From the NCBI RefSeq assembly GCF_000204055.1, contig NW_006768778.1, positions 697,962 through 761,961 on the forward strand: a stretch of DNA of 64,000 nucleotides. The letters are read 5' to 3'. Position numbers and translations under genes: made by a program. Shown here piece by piece: positions 25,558 through 38,219 of the stretch (position 1 is its first letter; the number at the start of each line of letters is the position of its first letter). The DNA comes from Melampsora larici-populina 98AG31. Lineage: Eukaryota > Basidiomycota > Pucciniomycetes > Pucciniales > Melampsoraceae. A model generated the notes under the pieces. That model saw only the letters and a list, made by a program, of their open reading frames with translations. It had not been told where the DNA came from and made no database searches.

Positions 25558-26702
25558 TGATGTATGACATTCTATGAGATTCCATGGACCCAACCCTTCC
25601 ATGACAATTTCAGGGTTGGATATTGCAATCAGGTCAGAAAGTGTTGGAATCACTTGTATTTTATTCACACATTCAACAGCCAGATTTCTTTCTTCCCACA
25701 CAATTCCCCCCCTCAATTTCATCCCTTCTCATCTTTTGTCCCCAATTTGACCTCCACCTGCCTCCCACTCAGCCACCGGTGTTGCAGCTGGCGTTCTCAG
25801 GAAACAACACCGTCTACAAATCTTATGACACCTTCAGTTGCCTGCTGACATATACAATCTTATTTGGCCAAATACCTTATTTGGTCATATCATATCACAT
25901 CATATCATATCATATCACACAAGGAACATTTTCAAGGTATGATTCCAGTTCATTATCACCTTATCTTACCTAATCATATAGCTGATTCAATCCTTCTCAT
26001 TTTGATTCCTCTTTGTTGCGCTCCAATTCTCTCCCGTCAATTCTTGTTTCCAAGGATGTCAAGCCTCATTTTGATTCCAAATGGACAATTTTCACTAGGT
26101 ATTTTACCATTGAAATCAAATTAGTCATTCTCTCGGAAGCAATGTTTTCCAACTTTGTTGTTGACACCGATTGAATGCAATTGAGAAATTTCCTCAAATT
26201 GATACCATCAAATCTGTGCTACCTGACTTCAATCAAACTCAAATTGTCCCTTTTGGAATTTGCTTACCTGACTTCAATCAAACTCAAATCATCCCTTTCT
26301 CATTTGGCCAACCTGACTTCAATCAAACTCAAATACTCATTTTGGCAATTTCCTAGCTTCTATCTAGCCATCTAGCATTTGATTATTTCACCCTTTGATT
26401 CTACCACCACAATTTTTATATGTTTCTGTTTCTTCAGTGCTGTCCAGTTGTTCAGATCAGGCTTTCAGTTTTTTTTCAGCTCAACACACTCTGCAATTAC
26501 CATGCACCCGGTTGGCTTGTACATCCCCCTCCATCTGTTTTGTTGCTTCAAGAAACAGCTGGAAATTAAAGCATGTTAGTTTTTATATGATACATACAAA
26601 TAAAAAGTAAAGAATGCAAATGTACTCACCTTCAGCTCTGCATTTAGATTGAGTACTTGAGCCCACTCGCAGGGTGATATAGTCATTCTCACAGCCAGCA
26701 AA
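25558..26702. other. Non-coding stretch with microsatellite and 45-bp tandem repeat
   Basis: Contains a CATAT/CATCATAT microsatellite near 25885-25920 and three tandem 45-bp units starting at 26222, 26267 and 26312, each with CCTGACTTCAATCAAACTCA. The units keep one open frame (15-residue unit PDFNQTQI), but there is no supporting gene structure around it. Nothing else recognised. Confidence 0.5.
26222..26356 (+). repeat. Three 45-bp tandem repeats
   Basis: The units share the first 22-23 bases exactly (CCTGACTTCAATCAAACTCA then AAT) and drift after that. A period of 45 bp keeps a translatable frame through all three, so this could be a scrap of a repeat-containing protein or simple slippage. 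Confidence 0.75.
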
Positions 26703-26882
26703 GATGCCTTGGATTGAAAAATCTGAGGTATCATCAGACTCAAATCCTCAAACAGAATCTTTCCAAGGTTTTGGTCCGAGGTATTGGTTTGCGTAAAAAA
26801 ATACCTCGGATCAAATCCTCGGACGAGACCTGTCCAAGGATTTCCGTCCAATGATGCCTTGGATTGAAAAATCCAAGGCATC
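26703..26882. repeat. 180-bp element with GATGCCTTGGATT terminal inverted repeats
   Basis: Starts GATGCCTTGGATTGAAAAAT, ends AATCCAAGGCATC (an exact 13-bp terminal inverted repeat), and also repeats the start directly near 26852. Interior hairpins use CCGAGG / CCTCGG around TTTGCG. It lies at the 3' end of a decayed hAT gene. No clear flanking duplication. Confidence 0.6.
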
Positions 26883-26899
26883 TATGTTGGGGGTGTCTG

Positions 26900-28690
26900 T
26901 GGAAATAACTGTATGACTTCCTGCTCTTGCAAGGGCATTGGTTTTTGGTGTGAACACAAGCCAGGTCATCTTTCATAAGTTGATCAATCACCTTGAAACA
27001 GTTATCTTTGTCAACAAAAGGTAACAAATTGGTGAAAAAAAATAGAACAACTTACATCACGCGCCAACCAAGCCTTCTGCCGACTGATATACTTAATATT
27101 CCATTGGATCCCATATGCAGCAATCAGAGACTCCACCTCAAGACCCAAGCTTTTCTTGACACAATCTAACTCTTTTCGCCATGCTGAAGATCTGGTGATA
27201 CGACGAAGAATAAAATCAATCTGTGTGGAAGAGAGGTGTCAGTATAATACTAAAGTTATGCAGAAAAGCTTTGGAAACCTTGGTGAGAAGCACATCAAGC
27301 TTGTTTGCTCCACAACAATGATTTGGTTGTGCTCCTTGTTCCAGAACAAGGATAGGATTAGCCTCATCTTTGGCCTTGGCATTGTCCCACTCGTCTTCTT
27401 CAAACACTTGGTGTTTTAATACCAAGAGCTGCCAGACCTGCCCCCACGATCAATGCCATATTATGGCAGAAGCAATAGATGTGCATGGTATGGGGATTCC
27501 AGGTGCACGTGGAGATGTTGCCAGAGTCGAGAAACTGGGAGTTCATCTCCCTGGCCAGCGTTTCGTTGTTAGATCCTGAGTCGGTGGTCTGGCAAAGGAG
27601 GTAGAGATGGTCTTGCAAGAGGTAAGACAAGGTTGAAAGAAGATGATGAATAAACAAAATAGAAGATGACTTATCTTATTTACCAACCCATGTTTGGTTA
27701 AGACGTTCACCATAGGCTCTGCTAACCATTTTCCTTTGTGTTGCCAAGCAACAAGCTTAAGTGTAAGATGCCAAGTTTCAAATTCCCAATTGTTGTTAAT
27801 AAGGGTCACCGCACCGCCTATGAAACCATGCCGGTTTCTTTTGGTTGTCCACATGTCTTGTTGAAGGCAGATTTTACTACTCAAGTTCTGTGTTGTGTAG
27901 GTAATGATTAGTAATATTCCCAACTGTTATTATTATACTTCAGGACTGGACTGACCTTAAGTTCATCAAAAACAATGTCCTTCATTGAAAGATTAAACCA
28001 TTTTGCCTCTTCTGCCACCCAGTGTCGACCATACATACGTGCATCAGGCCTTAAGAATTGGACTGCCGCTGGCCGCCACATGTTGTTCATTCAAGACCAT
28101 GGTAGCGCTTGGCAAACAATCCACACACACAACATCTGGTTGAAAGTCAAGTTAAAAGTCAAGTTATTGAACTTGAATTTCTGACCTACATTTACATAAG
28201 AAGACAAAGATCCCGGTTGCTTCTTTGCAACCTTGGCCTGATGTGCCAGCTCTGCAAGTGATGGAGGTATTTGAAGTCCCAATTGACAAGCTTGGACTTG
28301 GCCATGACATCCAGTCTTAGACCAACCAGGTGCTGGATTACCATCTTGGTGACATTTCAGATTGTTTGTCAAGATGCTGATGCTGACTCTAACAATAGTC
28401 GGGTGGTTCTTATTGGGTGCACACCAATAACATGGATATAAAAGAGGGGGCAGATCACAGTTCTGCAAAGGAGAGAAAATAATTATTGAAAAGATGAAAC
28501 AAGGAAGGCGATGTTCAAACTACTCATGTCTCCTTCTTTCCAATCAGGTACCCCATAATAGTCATGCAGGTTTGAGTTCTCCAATTTAGTGGCTTGGGGT
28601 TTAACCTTATCATTTTTGATGTCGGAATTGGCACAAAGAGTTTCCTTTGTAACAAAACTTGCACCAGGATCTGTTTTTGCAGGCTGTTAA
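26900..28690 (-). pseudogene. hAT-family transposase with BED-like finger, decayed
   Basis: Minus-strand pieces align in order with the better hAT copy at 62263-64000. They are NLHDYYGVPDWKEGD (near 28560), a BED-like CYWC...CHQDG patch (near 28425-28360), VWIVCQALPWS and WAVEEAKWF-like helices (near 28110-28020), then the catalytic region QQDMWTTKRNRHGFIGGAV (near 27850) and HLTLKLVAWQHKGKWLAEP (near 27760). TTDSGSNNETLAREM (near 27580) and a His/Cys-rich CTWNPHTMHIYCFCHNMAL (near 27500) follow. Frames change several times, so it is inactive. hAT transposases cut and paste with an RNase-H-like fold and an 8-bp target duplication; ends were not located. Confidence 0.75.
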
Positions 28691-29854
28691 AAAAGGACAG
28701 AGGTCAGAAGATTTGATTGGTGATCTAAGGCAAGCAGTATCATTGGAAAGGCTAACTTGTTTTTCAATGGTCTTCTTTCTTTTCTTTGCTGTTTTTTTCT
28801 CTTCTTCTTTTCAGTCTGGACATGTTCTTCCTCTGAATCTGTTTCATCCATCTGGACTGGGGGAGATCAGATTTCCGTGATGTGAAGGTGTTTGCCTTTG
28901 ATGCCAAGGTTGAGTATATGAGGGCGTCCAATTGTCATTACTTCCACTTCCACCCAATTGTGCTTGAGACGGTCCAAAGGCAAGTTTCAATTGTAGAGGC
29001 ATGATAAGAGAGGTAGACAAACTGATCAAAAGATTATAACCAAATAGATTAAGAAAGAGATAGACAATCATGTGACAGTGAATGTAATAAGTCTGTAGCT
29101 GATAATGAGAAGAGATTAGATCAAAAAGTGAAACAATAGGATTCAATTCTGAATCTTGAAGGTGACTAAATTTCAAGTGTCTGCCTGGTGGCTTTGAAGA
29201 GTGTGCTTTGCGAGTTGAATAAAGGTTAAATGGTTGACTGCGAACAGTCCATGATGCCAGGGGCTTGTGCAAGGGGTAGACTACATGAAAGTGTGGCAGC
29301 ATCAAGAGGTGGATACCAATAGATTTCGACATCTTGATACCAACCAAGACAGAAGATTTCTTCATTTTGCAATATCGAGATAAATATTGTGTCAGGGAAT
29401 TGTTTTCAAACAATACTTGACAGATTCAGTAGTAATGTGAGGTGGAAGCAGGGTATAGTACGCCTCAGGTGCTGCAAGTGTCAAAGCGTGACTCTAGGCC
29501 CAGGGGTGCTGCAGAAAAAATAATATCCAAAGCTACATTTCGGAAAGTGCTGCTTACTTCACACTTCAGGGTTTTGAGAAACCCTGAAGCCCAACTGGCG
29601 GGCACCGCACATTGCTGCTTGGTAAAGCAGCACTTCAGCTTTTCTCTGTGCTGCTGGTCTGGTGTTGTTACAATGCTGTAACAAAAGATTCAAGAAATCA
29701 CAAATGTGACTTCTCAAGGGAAAATTTGATGTTGGTGAATTCTTACAACGTCCCAAAAACTCACATCTTCTAAGCATTCTGTACATCACAGAATGTTTGT
29801 CAATAAACAATAAAATTGAACACATTCCACAGAATAATAGTGGCTCTCAAAATT
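28691..29854. other. No gene recognised
   Basis: Between the hAT remnant and MITE copy B. A 189-residue minus frame (28844-29413) has no recognisable domain and no splice support. Around 29510-29660 are short palindromes such as CAGGGTTT / AAACCCTG and repeated GCTGC words, typical of small foldback elements. Confidence 0.35.
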
Positions 29855-30025
29855 TGTGGGATACAAAGTTAAATCTGAGATTTTTTTCCCAGTTTCCCAG
29901 TTTTTGTTTTTGGCTGTGTTTGGAACTTTCCCACGTTCTCCCAGTTTCCCAGCCTGCGTTTTTGGCTGTATTTTGAAAACTGGGAAACTGGGAAAAAACT
30001 CCCAGTTTTAACTTTGTATCCCATA
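29855..30025. mobile_element. MITE copy B (TGTGGGATACAAAG ends)
   Basis: 171 bp, starting TGTGGGATACAAAGTTAAA and ending TTTAACTTTGTATCCCATA, with ATT on both sides (29852-29854 and 30026-30028). The interior is built of CCCAGTTT / AAACTGGG words that fold back on each other. Same family as copies A and C. Confidence 0.85.
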
Positions 30026-31220
30026 ATTGAACTGGTTTCAAGAAAATCCAGTTTAATAACCCAGTTGCTTTTTGGCAGTAACTTTGTGTATCAACTTGAC
30101 ATTTGTTGACAGCTCACAGCCAAAAAGTCAAACGGGTCAACTGAGTTCTTTGAAACCAGGTCTACTTTCAGAGCCACTATTTTCCTGACTTTCCAAAATG
30201 CAATTTCTCACCACGAATTGCACAAGTGAACACAGCCCAAGAGTCCAATTGTTCTAAATTTACATAGACTCAGTCTTCCATGTCCAGGACCATAGGTATC
30301 AGTAATATCCTTCTGATGCATTTTTTGGAAAATACAAGTTCAAAACAGTCCCTCCACAAGATCTCATGTGCTGAGAGTTCTAAATTCAAAAGAATATTAT
30401 TTATGATATGGTTGCAACTATGAGTTTTTGCACTTCATAAATGCTTGTAGCATAACACCATATGATAGATAGAATGATTTTACCTGATGGTCAAGTGTTT
30501 GAAATTTAAGTCTTGACCCATACCATTCAAAGTGCACCACCAAACAAATATACTTCTGATGTAGTGATAAGGATCTCTCACAACATTTGTTCTTTTGACC
30601 CAGATGATGATATAGATGCACATAAAATTCATAGAAGTCCACAATGTCTTGAAACTGACTTTGTAGCTTGAGTGAAGTGACATTGATCACATAGTCAAGA
30701 GCCTCATTTTCAATCTGAATTAAGTTTTGAATTATTTGGCTTGGTTGTTCACGTGCTGTGCTTTTGAACGAATCTGAGAGGATATTAGAGTGGGACAAAC
30801 CCCGGATATTTGAGTTGAAAACGTCTCGGACACAAAGAGAAACTACTACGTATGATCTTGGCGCATTGAACATTGAAACAAACGTACGACTTATCAGAAC
30901 CCTATTCAAAGATCAAAACCCTTACATCAAAAACCAGACAGAAGCTTTGTAAAACACAATTTATTGGCCATATAGGGAAGAAAAAGAAAATAGTCAAGGC
31001 CTATGATAATGAAAGTGAGATTTTCCTATAGCGACTTCGTAAAGCTTCCTGATATGACAATTCAAAGCCGTGCGCATTCTGCCAGCTGGTAGTCTCAATG
31101 AAGTAGTATCCACATCAAGAAGAGACTACAAGAAAATGGATCAGACAAAAACAAAACTAGTCGTGAGTGGGTATGGAGCGACTGAGCCCCCCGGTAGCTG
31201 TGAAAAAAAATTCAGGAATC
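30026..31220. other. Spacer with one unassigned minus-strand frame
   Basis: A 163-residue minus frame at 30418-30909 (MNRVLISRTFV...) is open but lacks a recognisable domain. It contains the phrase NLIQIENEALDYV and a Tyr/His-rich stretch, and could be a gene remnant. No other coding evidence is visible. Confidence 0.3.
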
Positions 31221-31229
31221 CTCATCATA

Positions 31230-33025
31230 AAGAGATTTGAGAGCGTGCTCCTCTTGTATCGGGGATGGTGTAGGCGAAAAGACCATGACGCATGATATCT
31301 GGTAAGTCACAGTTGCGTCGATCATGAGAGACCACCATCAGACATAGGTGGAGTGAATTTTTACACATGAGGTGCAACAAGATTATGCACAAAACTACTA
31401 ACCACACCCAAAGAGATACCCAATCCGCAATTCCAGATGACGTTGTGCCATACGATCATGATCACTTGCAGATCCAAGAGTCGAGTACGAAGAGGGACAT
31501 TGAGAGCATTGGTGACTAAACATAGTGTTGGGTATGAGGCAAAATGATCTCAGATTATTACGCATTTTTGGTGCTTGGGTGAAAGTGAACCGAACTTGCC
31601 CGTAATGATGATGAGTGACAGATACGCTGATGCAGTCACGATGACCAAGATCGCTTGACATAGAGCGTTAGAAGCATAACGCCGTAGGGAAGCATGCTTT
31701 TCTTTCAGTATCAGCTCATCGACCTTTTCCCAATCCTCTCGGCGGTCTTCAAACAGACGGGATTGCCATAACGACTCAGTCACTTCGGAGTGCCATACCG
31801 ACCCTTGGTGACAACGATATATTTGGTCAGTCAATTCTTCGAATGCAGGGGTTTCCTGGCGAATGTTTTGGTTGATTGCAGCTGACAATAAGCGTCTACG
31901 TGAGGCGCATTCTCGAAGCGTTCTGACTTGTGACCAAAGTGCGTCCATGATCCGCCAGGTCGCTGAGGAAAAGGCGCACAATAATGTTACTAGAAAAATC
32001 ATCAAGCCGAAAGACATATACCGCGCATTAAGCAAAATGTCCTCGCCAAGGGCTTGAACAGTGCCTAGTCGCCGAATCATATCGGATTGAAGAAGATTTG
32101 TAAGATTTGTGACTTCAGAAGAGTTTTCCGATCCTGGTAAGCTGTGTAATGATGTTAAAATTTCATGCTTCCGAACACACACCACCCAGACACGATGGAT
32201 ATTATGAACATTCTTGGCGTTGATTATCGTGAAAGGCAAGATGTAGATAAACGGGATGATGTACATCGCAATATTACCGACATTGAAGAGTTTCGGTCCC
32301 AACGATCTGCGATAGTTAAAATTTGTCGACGTGGGTTGCCGCCGGAGATCCAATTGAAAAGCTGCTGGGGGCGCCGCGTAGCAGAAAGACCAGGCTTTTC
32401 CCGCGCGAGAAAGCCAAACATTAGATTGTGATGAGGACTATCGAGACAAAAACCCTTACTTCTTGACCAACCTGGCCGAACAAATAATGCTCAATCAATA
32501 ACTGCTCATCACTAATACACTTTGACGCTGTCCAAAATGTTGTTTGTCAAATCAACAGATGCTGCAAGACTCACCAAAACAGAGCAAGACAGGATGTGTG
32601 AAATACTGCAGGACCAAGGTATGCCACCTAGGAAAAGATGAGAAATCCATTTGCTTGCATACGAGGACTGCGAGATTGACTAGAAGTGGGAAACATGTGG
32701 AAAGCGGAATTGTTACATCGTATTCACATCAGAATTGACTTCGAAGCTGACCAGCCGTGAAAATACATCCCCAAATCGGGATGACCAAATGGCTGTTTAG
32801 ATACATGTATCCGCCGCGGTCTACCCTGACGAGCCATCGAGTGTCTCTATCACAGAGCCGTTTTAGACCGCTTATTGTGTATAATAGCCCGATCAGGGGG
32901 CACAGCACGGTCGATGCCTTGAGGACTGAGCGCTGGAGAGAGGATGGGTGTGGATATATCTGCTTGCGTGCCAGTTTGTACAAAACCTCCCATGACGGAG
33001 AAGTAGCCGTTGGCTCGATACTCAT
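31230..33025 (-). CDS. Multi-pass membrane protein, rust-type family
   Basis: Start ATG 33025 (MSIEPTATSPSW). The first exon has a hydrophobic helix with LCPLIGLLYTISGL. A probable second exon lies near 32685-32575 (FNLAVLVCKQMDF). The main exon, within 32353-31570, has at least three more hydrophobic segments (IAMYIIPFIYILPFTII; FGLMIFLVTLLCAF; ALCQAILVIVTASAYLSLIII) separated by charged helical loops. A further exon near 31520-31390 reads LLDLQVIMIVWHNVIWNCGLG. The arrangement matches a 6-7-helix hypothetical family that I recall as expanded in rusts. No enzyme motif is visible and function is unknown. The junction between the second and main exons could not be resolved, so the copy may carry a frame problem. 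Confidence 0.5.
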
Positions 33026-34341
33026 CGGGATATGTAGCCTTTCCCCTCGAAGTTTGAGTGTGTGTGGTTGTATATGATAAGTACGAAAGGAAAGGAAATT
33101 TGATGGGTTAAATCGAGTGACCAAAGGATGCACATCTCGCAAAACTACGAACGCATCAACTTCATCAACCGTTGTGAGATATTGACAAGCTCCGGCGGGC
33201 TCCAGCCGTTCAAATGAACTCGAATTTAAGCAAGGTAAAGAGCAAGAGAGAGCAATTCAGCCCACAATCCATTGTACTGAAGTCTACCGCTACTTCATGA
33301 AATGTGTCAAACATTTCCATCAGCTTCCATCAGGAATGGAAGTTGCCAAGACTTTGGGCCCTGGGGCCTCCGGAAGAGCTGCGGCCAAAAGCCGCTATAT
33401 GATCCGGGCTGGGCATATCGGCGGAAACCGGTGTCCAGGTAAAGTCAACAGAGTCCCACCATGACTCGGATCTTGCAAAAACCCACAAAGTCTTCACAAA
33501 GCCCTGAACAATCACTTACTCATAAGCCCCTCTGCGTGGTCGCGGGCGCGCGGAGAGGGCTTTGTTAAGCCAAGTCTCTCCCCGAAGCCTCACGAGGGGG
33601 AGTGAATTTGTTATGTGATTTGATGGCATGCTATAGGGCAGTGGACTCCTGCGAGACTAATTTAACAGCCGCAATTTGGGCGGAGAGGAACTCAACAGAC
33701 CTCAATCACAAGCACAGCGACTTTGTGATCTAGCCAATTGAGCGGCGGGTGCACCGTGCCACCATTTCATGTTCTGAGCTTACTGGGGATTTCAAATGTT
33801 TTCAATGGTATGGAAAAGGGTACATATGTAGTGAACGAGAACAAAAGTAAGTCGAGAAAACAGAGTTAAGATTCCACAATGACAGAGAATTCGAGTATCG
33901 TTGGAATCCGGCGAAAGTGGGCGAACAGGCGAATGGGAGAAAGCATCCCACAGACGTACGATGGACAAGAGAGGAGGGTGGAGGAGGGTGGAGGACAAAC
34001 CTCAAAACCCAAAACACAAACCTGTATCGCCCTGTATGTTTGGTGAAAATTGGTGCGACTTTTGATATCAAAGAAGGTGGTAAGTTTCTTGAGCATATAG
34101 ATATCATCAAGAATTTTTGGCTACAGAGAAGTATTATAATCTCAGAGCATGTATCAAAGGTCCTTTACTTTTAGTGATGTGGTGTAAGATGAAATTTTCC
34201 GGAAAGTTTCAACATTTCCTGATTCATTTATTGTGAAACTGTCTTCAAAATTTTAACTGTTTGATTACTGGAGGTCATTTGTTCTAGAGCCCTTGTCCTC
34301 TTCTACCTTTATCTTTGTCTATCTCCTGCAATATCTACACT
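33026..34341. other. Intergenic region with dispersed GC-rich motif
   Basis: No gene seen. At 33525-33580 lies a copy of the short dispersed motif (GCCCCTCTGCG ... GGGCTTTGTTAAGC), here with a CGCGGGCGCGCG core. A GGAGGGTGGAGGAGGG repeat occurs near 33970-33995. The last 100 bases before 34342 are the likely promoter and 5' UTR of the downstream secreted-protein gene. Confidence 0.4.
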
Positions 34342-37300
34342 ATGCAGACCTGGAGACCAGAGATTGGATTTCTTCATGCTTTAGCATGTATGATTTGCTT
34401 CATTCCCATTGGTGGATTCCTCATCAATTCTGAAGGTGTTATAGAATTAAAATTCATTGAAAAATCTGACCAAAACTCTGGAGCTTTGTTGCCGCAAGAC
34501 GCGAGAAATTCATTGACAAATGTGATCCGTCCTGGAAGAACAGACATAAACCGAAGAAACAAAAAGATTGTGAAGGATGTTTTGAAAAATGACAAAGATT
34601 TCAAAGAAGGATTGCCTTCTGTTGATGGACAATTGAGTCCAGGAGGTTCAAATTCAAACAACATGCTATCGGCCTATGCACCAGAATTTGGTCCACAGAA
34701 AATATCCAATCCAAGAAGTGTTCCTCAAACTGATCAACGGAGTGGATCAAATCATCCACATGGTATGATATTTTCTCCTCGAGACTTAAAAAGAGCCTAT
34801 TCCGAACCTCTAGTCAGCACTAAGTCCTTCTTACCTGCTCAATGATATTCCCCAAATATATGCTTCCAAGATCTGGCCTCTGGAGTGAAAAGTAATTCTG
34901 GTGATCGGTCTAGACCTGTGCAGAGGATAGCAATGGCTGGTGTGATGGTTCCTGTTTTCACACCATCGGTTTTGGAATTGCAACCCCTAATTCCAGTCCA
35001 ACATATTGGTCAACAATACCATAACATCATGGAAATGCAACCGGAAGTTTTATTGCAGCACATCGATAAACAGAACAAACATATTAGGTGAGTATCAATT
35101 CCGACTGACAATAGCTTTAAATGACCAAACATACCGCTTTTTACATACAAAATTCTCAAGCAGCGGACAAAAGGAACCCTCCAGACAAAGTTACAATCAT
35201 AGAAAGTCGAGGCTTTCCAATATGAGTAGTTGTGATGCTGAAAGTGATGTATCCCTAAAGCATCAGACAACAGATGCAATGGCCGGACGCTTTGAGTAAA
35301 TGTTTCTTAAGCAACAAACTAGTTTTAAAATTATTGTGACACTAAACTCCTTTGTTTTCGAATTTCAAACGAAATTCAGGCATGACAAGCAGGCAATGAA
35401 TTTGGAAACGCTTCCAATGACGAAAGATGTGCGAATTCAACAGAGACATCAAAGCTCCGTGGTAGAAAACATGAGGTGACCACTTTGACATTTCTAGAAC
35501 AAAAAACCCTACGATACTTATTCCAGAATGTTTGGCTGGTAGTACAAGGGATGGAAAATCAAAGAAAGACAGCATAAGCCACTTTGAACCCACTTCAATT
35601 GGTTTAGAGGAAAGAACGCAGTGAGTGATTCCTTTGCAACATTTTGTTGAGATCAAGGATAGAATATAGACTTCTTTTTGAAAACTTTATAGGAAAGACC
35701 AATCTCCTACCCAGTTTGTCAAGTTTACGGGGAGCTCGAATATCAAGAATAAAGACTTTCATCGCCTACAGAAGAGCTTGAAGCCAGTAAATGTGAGGAT
35801 AGAAACACTCGAAGAAAAAGAGCACCATCTGGGTTTGTCAGAACCAACACCATTGCCACCCGTCAAAACTAGGATCGAATCACATCTTGGCTCAGGAAAG
35901 ATTCCAAAGATACCCTGGAATGAAATTTTGGATCCGTTGAAATCTAACTCGAGAACTGAGAATCAACCGTTGATGGAGGCACCAGAAGAAGCCCCCAGAG
36001 GTAATCACCATGAGTATCAATCAAGTGACAATGTAGGGTTCAACATACCAGAGACAGAAATTCGAGGGAAGACGTCAAAGGGTAGAGACGATTGGATCAT
36101 ACCCAAAAAGACTGTCAAGAGCAATCAAATCAGTAAAATAAATCTATCCCAAGGTTCCGACATCAGTGAACTTCCAAAGCTTCAACACGAATCTTCGTCA
36201 GATCCCCTTAAGCCACTACAACCTTTCAAAGAATTATCAGCAAAGCTACAAAAGTCAAGTAAAAAACATAAGAAAAAGAACAAAGCAAATTCAAATTCAA
36301 ATGTCAGTAGAGTGGTTGACGAAAATTGGGACACAGAATTATTGAAAGCCTTGAAAGAAACATCTGTTGCGGATGAAAAGATCGAAACAGAGCATGAAAA
36401 GCTTATCAAGAATGTTCAAAAGAGACTTCAAAATATATTTATCTCTCAAGCTCACCGCAAGAGTGATGTTCCGTCTTCAAGTAGCCATCCTTGGTACCAC
36501 ACTCTGATAGAAGAGTTTGTTTGCCTAGATAATCATACACCTCTCTTGGAGCTCAAGTTAAAGTCTGAAACATATAAACGCTTTCGCCGTGCTGAGAAAG
36601 AATCTCCAATGATATATAATACAAGTTTCTGGCTGAACCTGATTGACGAGGTATTGCTGGATACATATACTTGGATTGAACCTTCTGAATTGCTTCGTCG
36701 TAAAAAGGCGTTCCTTGTGCAATACCTTTTGAGAAGGGATAGCGAGATATTCAAAGAACAGAAACACACATGGAGTCAGGAAGGAAGAGAATTTGCCACT
36801 TTACTACGTTTTGAAGACCCATTCGAGATGTTCCTTGACAGTACTCAGGAGGAGATCAAGGTTCTTGAACAAACTCTCGAGGTGATGAAAGGTTCAGATA
36901 TAAATGAACTTTCCAGTTATCCGTTCATAGATTCCATCAATATTAGAAGTATCATGATCAGTCTGAGGAGCCATGAGTTGGAGAAACAAAGCCCTTGTCG
37001 ATTCTTCGGGAAAGAATTTTTAGAGAAAGCTTGCCAGCAAGGGCTTTACATACCTAGGTTTCGCCAATTTGAGACTGCCTTAGAACTTTCTGTACCAGAA
37101 GTCACGTGGAAAGGACTTCACGAGGATGAATTGGACGCCAAATATTCACAGGTGTTGTATGTTTTGGCTGGAATGCCTACCAAATCGCCGAGCTCACCTG
37201 AAGACACTGAAAAATACCTTTACTCACAAGCCGAAGTTAGTTGGATAAATTCACATCTTCAACAATTAATCAATAGTGATCCTGAAGTGCTAAAACACGT

Positions 37301-37673
37301 CACCAATCGTTTCAAGTTATTACTCACGGCTTTGAAAGGAAAAAAGACCAGACCATCACATAAAGTATTGCCAGACTTGAAGGCTTCATTGAATTTGAAA
37401 CCAGAATCAAACGTAGAACTCATTTCACGCGATGAAGCTTTGGCAGCCACCTTTGTAGGTCTCACGTTGGCCAATATATCCCGATTCAAAACTTGGTTAA
37501 CAATCTCACAGAATGAAGTTCAAGGTAACCGTAGGCGATTTATCCATTGGCCTGAGGCGCTACAGGAAACAGAGGAAGTAGTAGAAGCCTTGAAAAGGTA
37601 TTACGAGCTTCTAGGCATCAAATTATTATTAAAAAAAGAAGTTTCTTTGATGTCCATCAAGAATAAAAAATGA
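34342..37673 (+). CDS. Large predicted secreted protein (975 aa), rust-specific
   Basis: Six exons (34342-34762, 34871-35087, 35161-35295, 35380-35475, 35543-35620, 35693-37673) join in frame to 975 residues with GT..AG borders. The start MQTWRPEIGF is followed by a hydrophobic core (LHALACMICFIPIGGFLI), a good signal peptide. The first 300 residues are Ser/Asn/Pro-rich and low in complexity, with a Lys-rich patch (KKHKKKNK). The C-terminal roughly 450 residues are helical and regular (WYHTLIEEFVCLD, SFWLNLIDEVLLDTYTWIEP, CRFFGKEFLEKACQQGLYIPRF). I recognise no domain. A TGA at 34843 falls inside intron 1. Signal peptide plus lineage-specific content make it an effector candidate; a matrix or wall protein is also possible. 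Confidence 0.7.
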
Positions 37674-38219
37674 GGGGATCCGATTTTTTTCTGTGATTTC
37701 TATTTCATTCTCTTTGACTCCCTTTGCCCAAGGTTGTGCATTTGACAACAGTAAAATATATAATTTTGTACCTCCTTGGTCATCCAAGTTTGGCATCATT
37801 CTGAAAATTTAAAGAGATTTCTGTCTAGATATGTTTTGTTCTCCATTTTTCTAGAGTCAGGTGGATTTTTCAACTTTAGAAATTAGTCAAATACGATTCT
37901 ATCTACAGCAAACTGCTGCATAGAATTTTCCTTGTTTAACAAAAATGAGAGAGCCTCACTCAAGACGTGTATGTGCTTGGCACACAATACTATTTTTAAA
38001 TTTCATTTCTATTTCTATATCTCTTTTCCTTTCTTAAATTTATTTTTTTTAAATTTATTTTCTTTTCACATAGTTAGCATTCATTTAAAGAGATATATGA
38101 TATATATAAGATTCCATTTTGATTTCATTTGATTTTCTTTAAAATAAACACATTCATTTTCTCTTTCTCTATACCCAATGAAAACCCCATGCACTCAATT
38201 TGCCCTTGATCATTCTTTT
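37674..38219. other. AT-rich convergent 3' region
   Basis: Lies between two converging genes. Strongly T/A-rich (TTTATTTTTTTTAAATTTATTT near 38035) with ATATATGATATATATAAG near 38090-38110. It probably contains both 3' ends; no gene seen. Confidence 0.4.

Noticed and set aside
28844..29413. 189-residue minus-strand open frame
   Set aside because: No domain, no splice context and composition like the surrounding non-coding sequence; likely a chance frame.
34843..34845. TGA in the secreted-protein gene suggesting a pseudogene
   Set aside because: A GTATGA donor (34763) and CCAAG acceptor (34870) remove it and keep frame; all six exons sum to 976 codons including stop.
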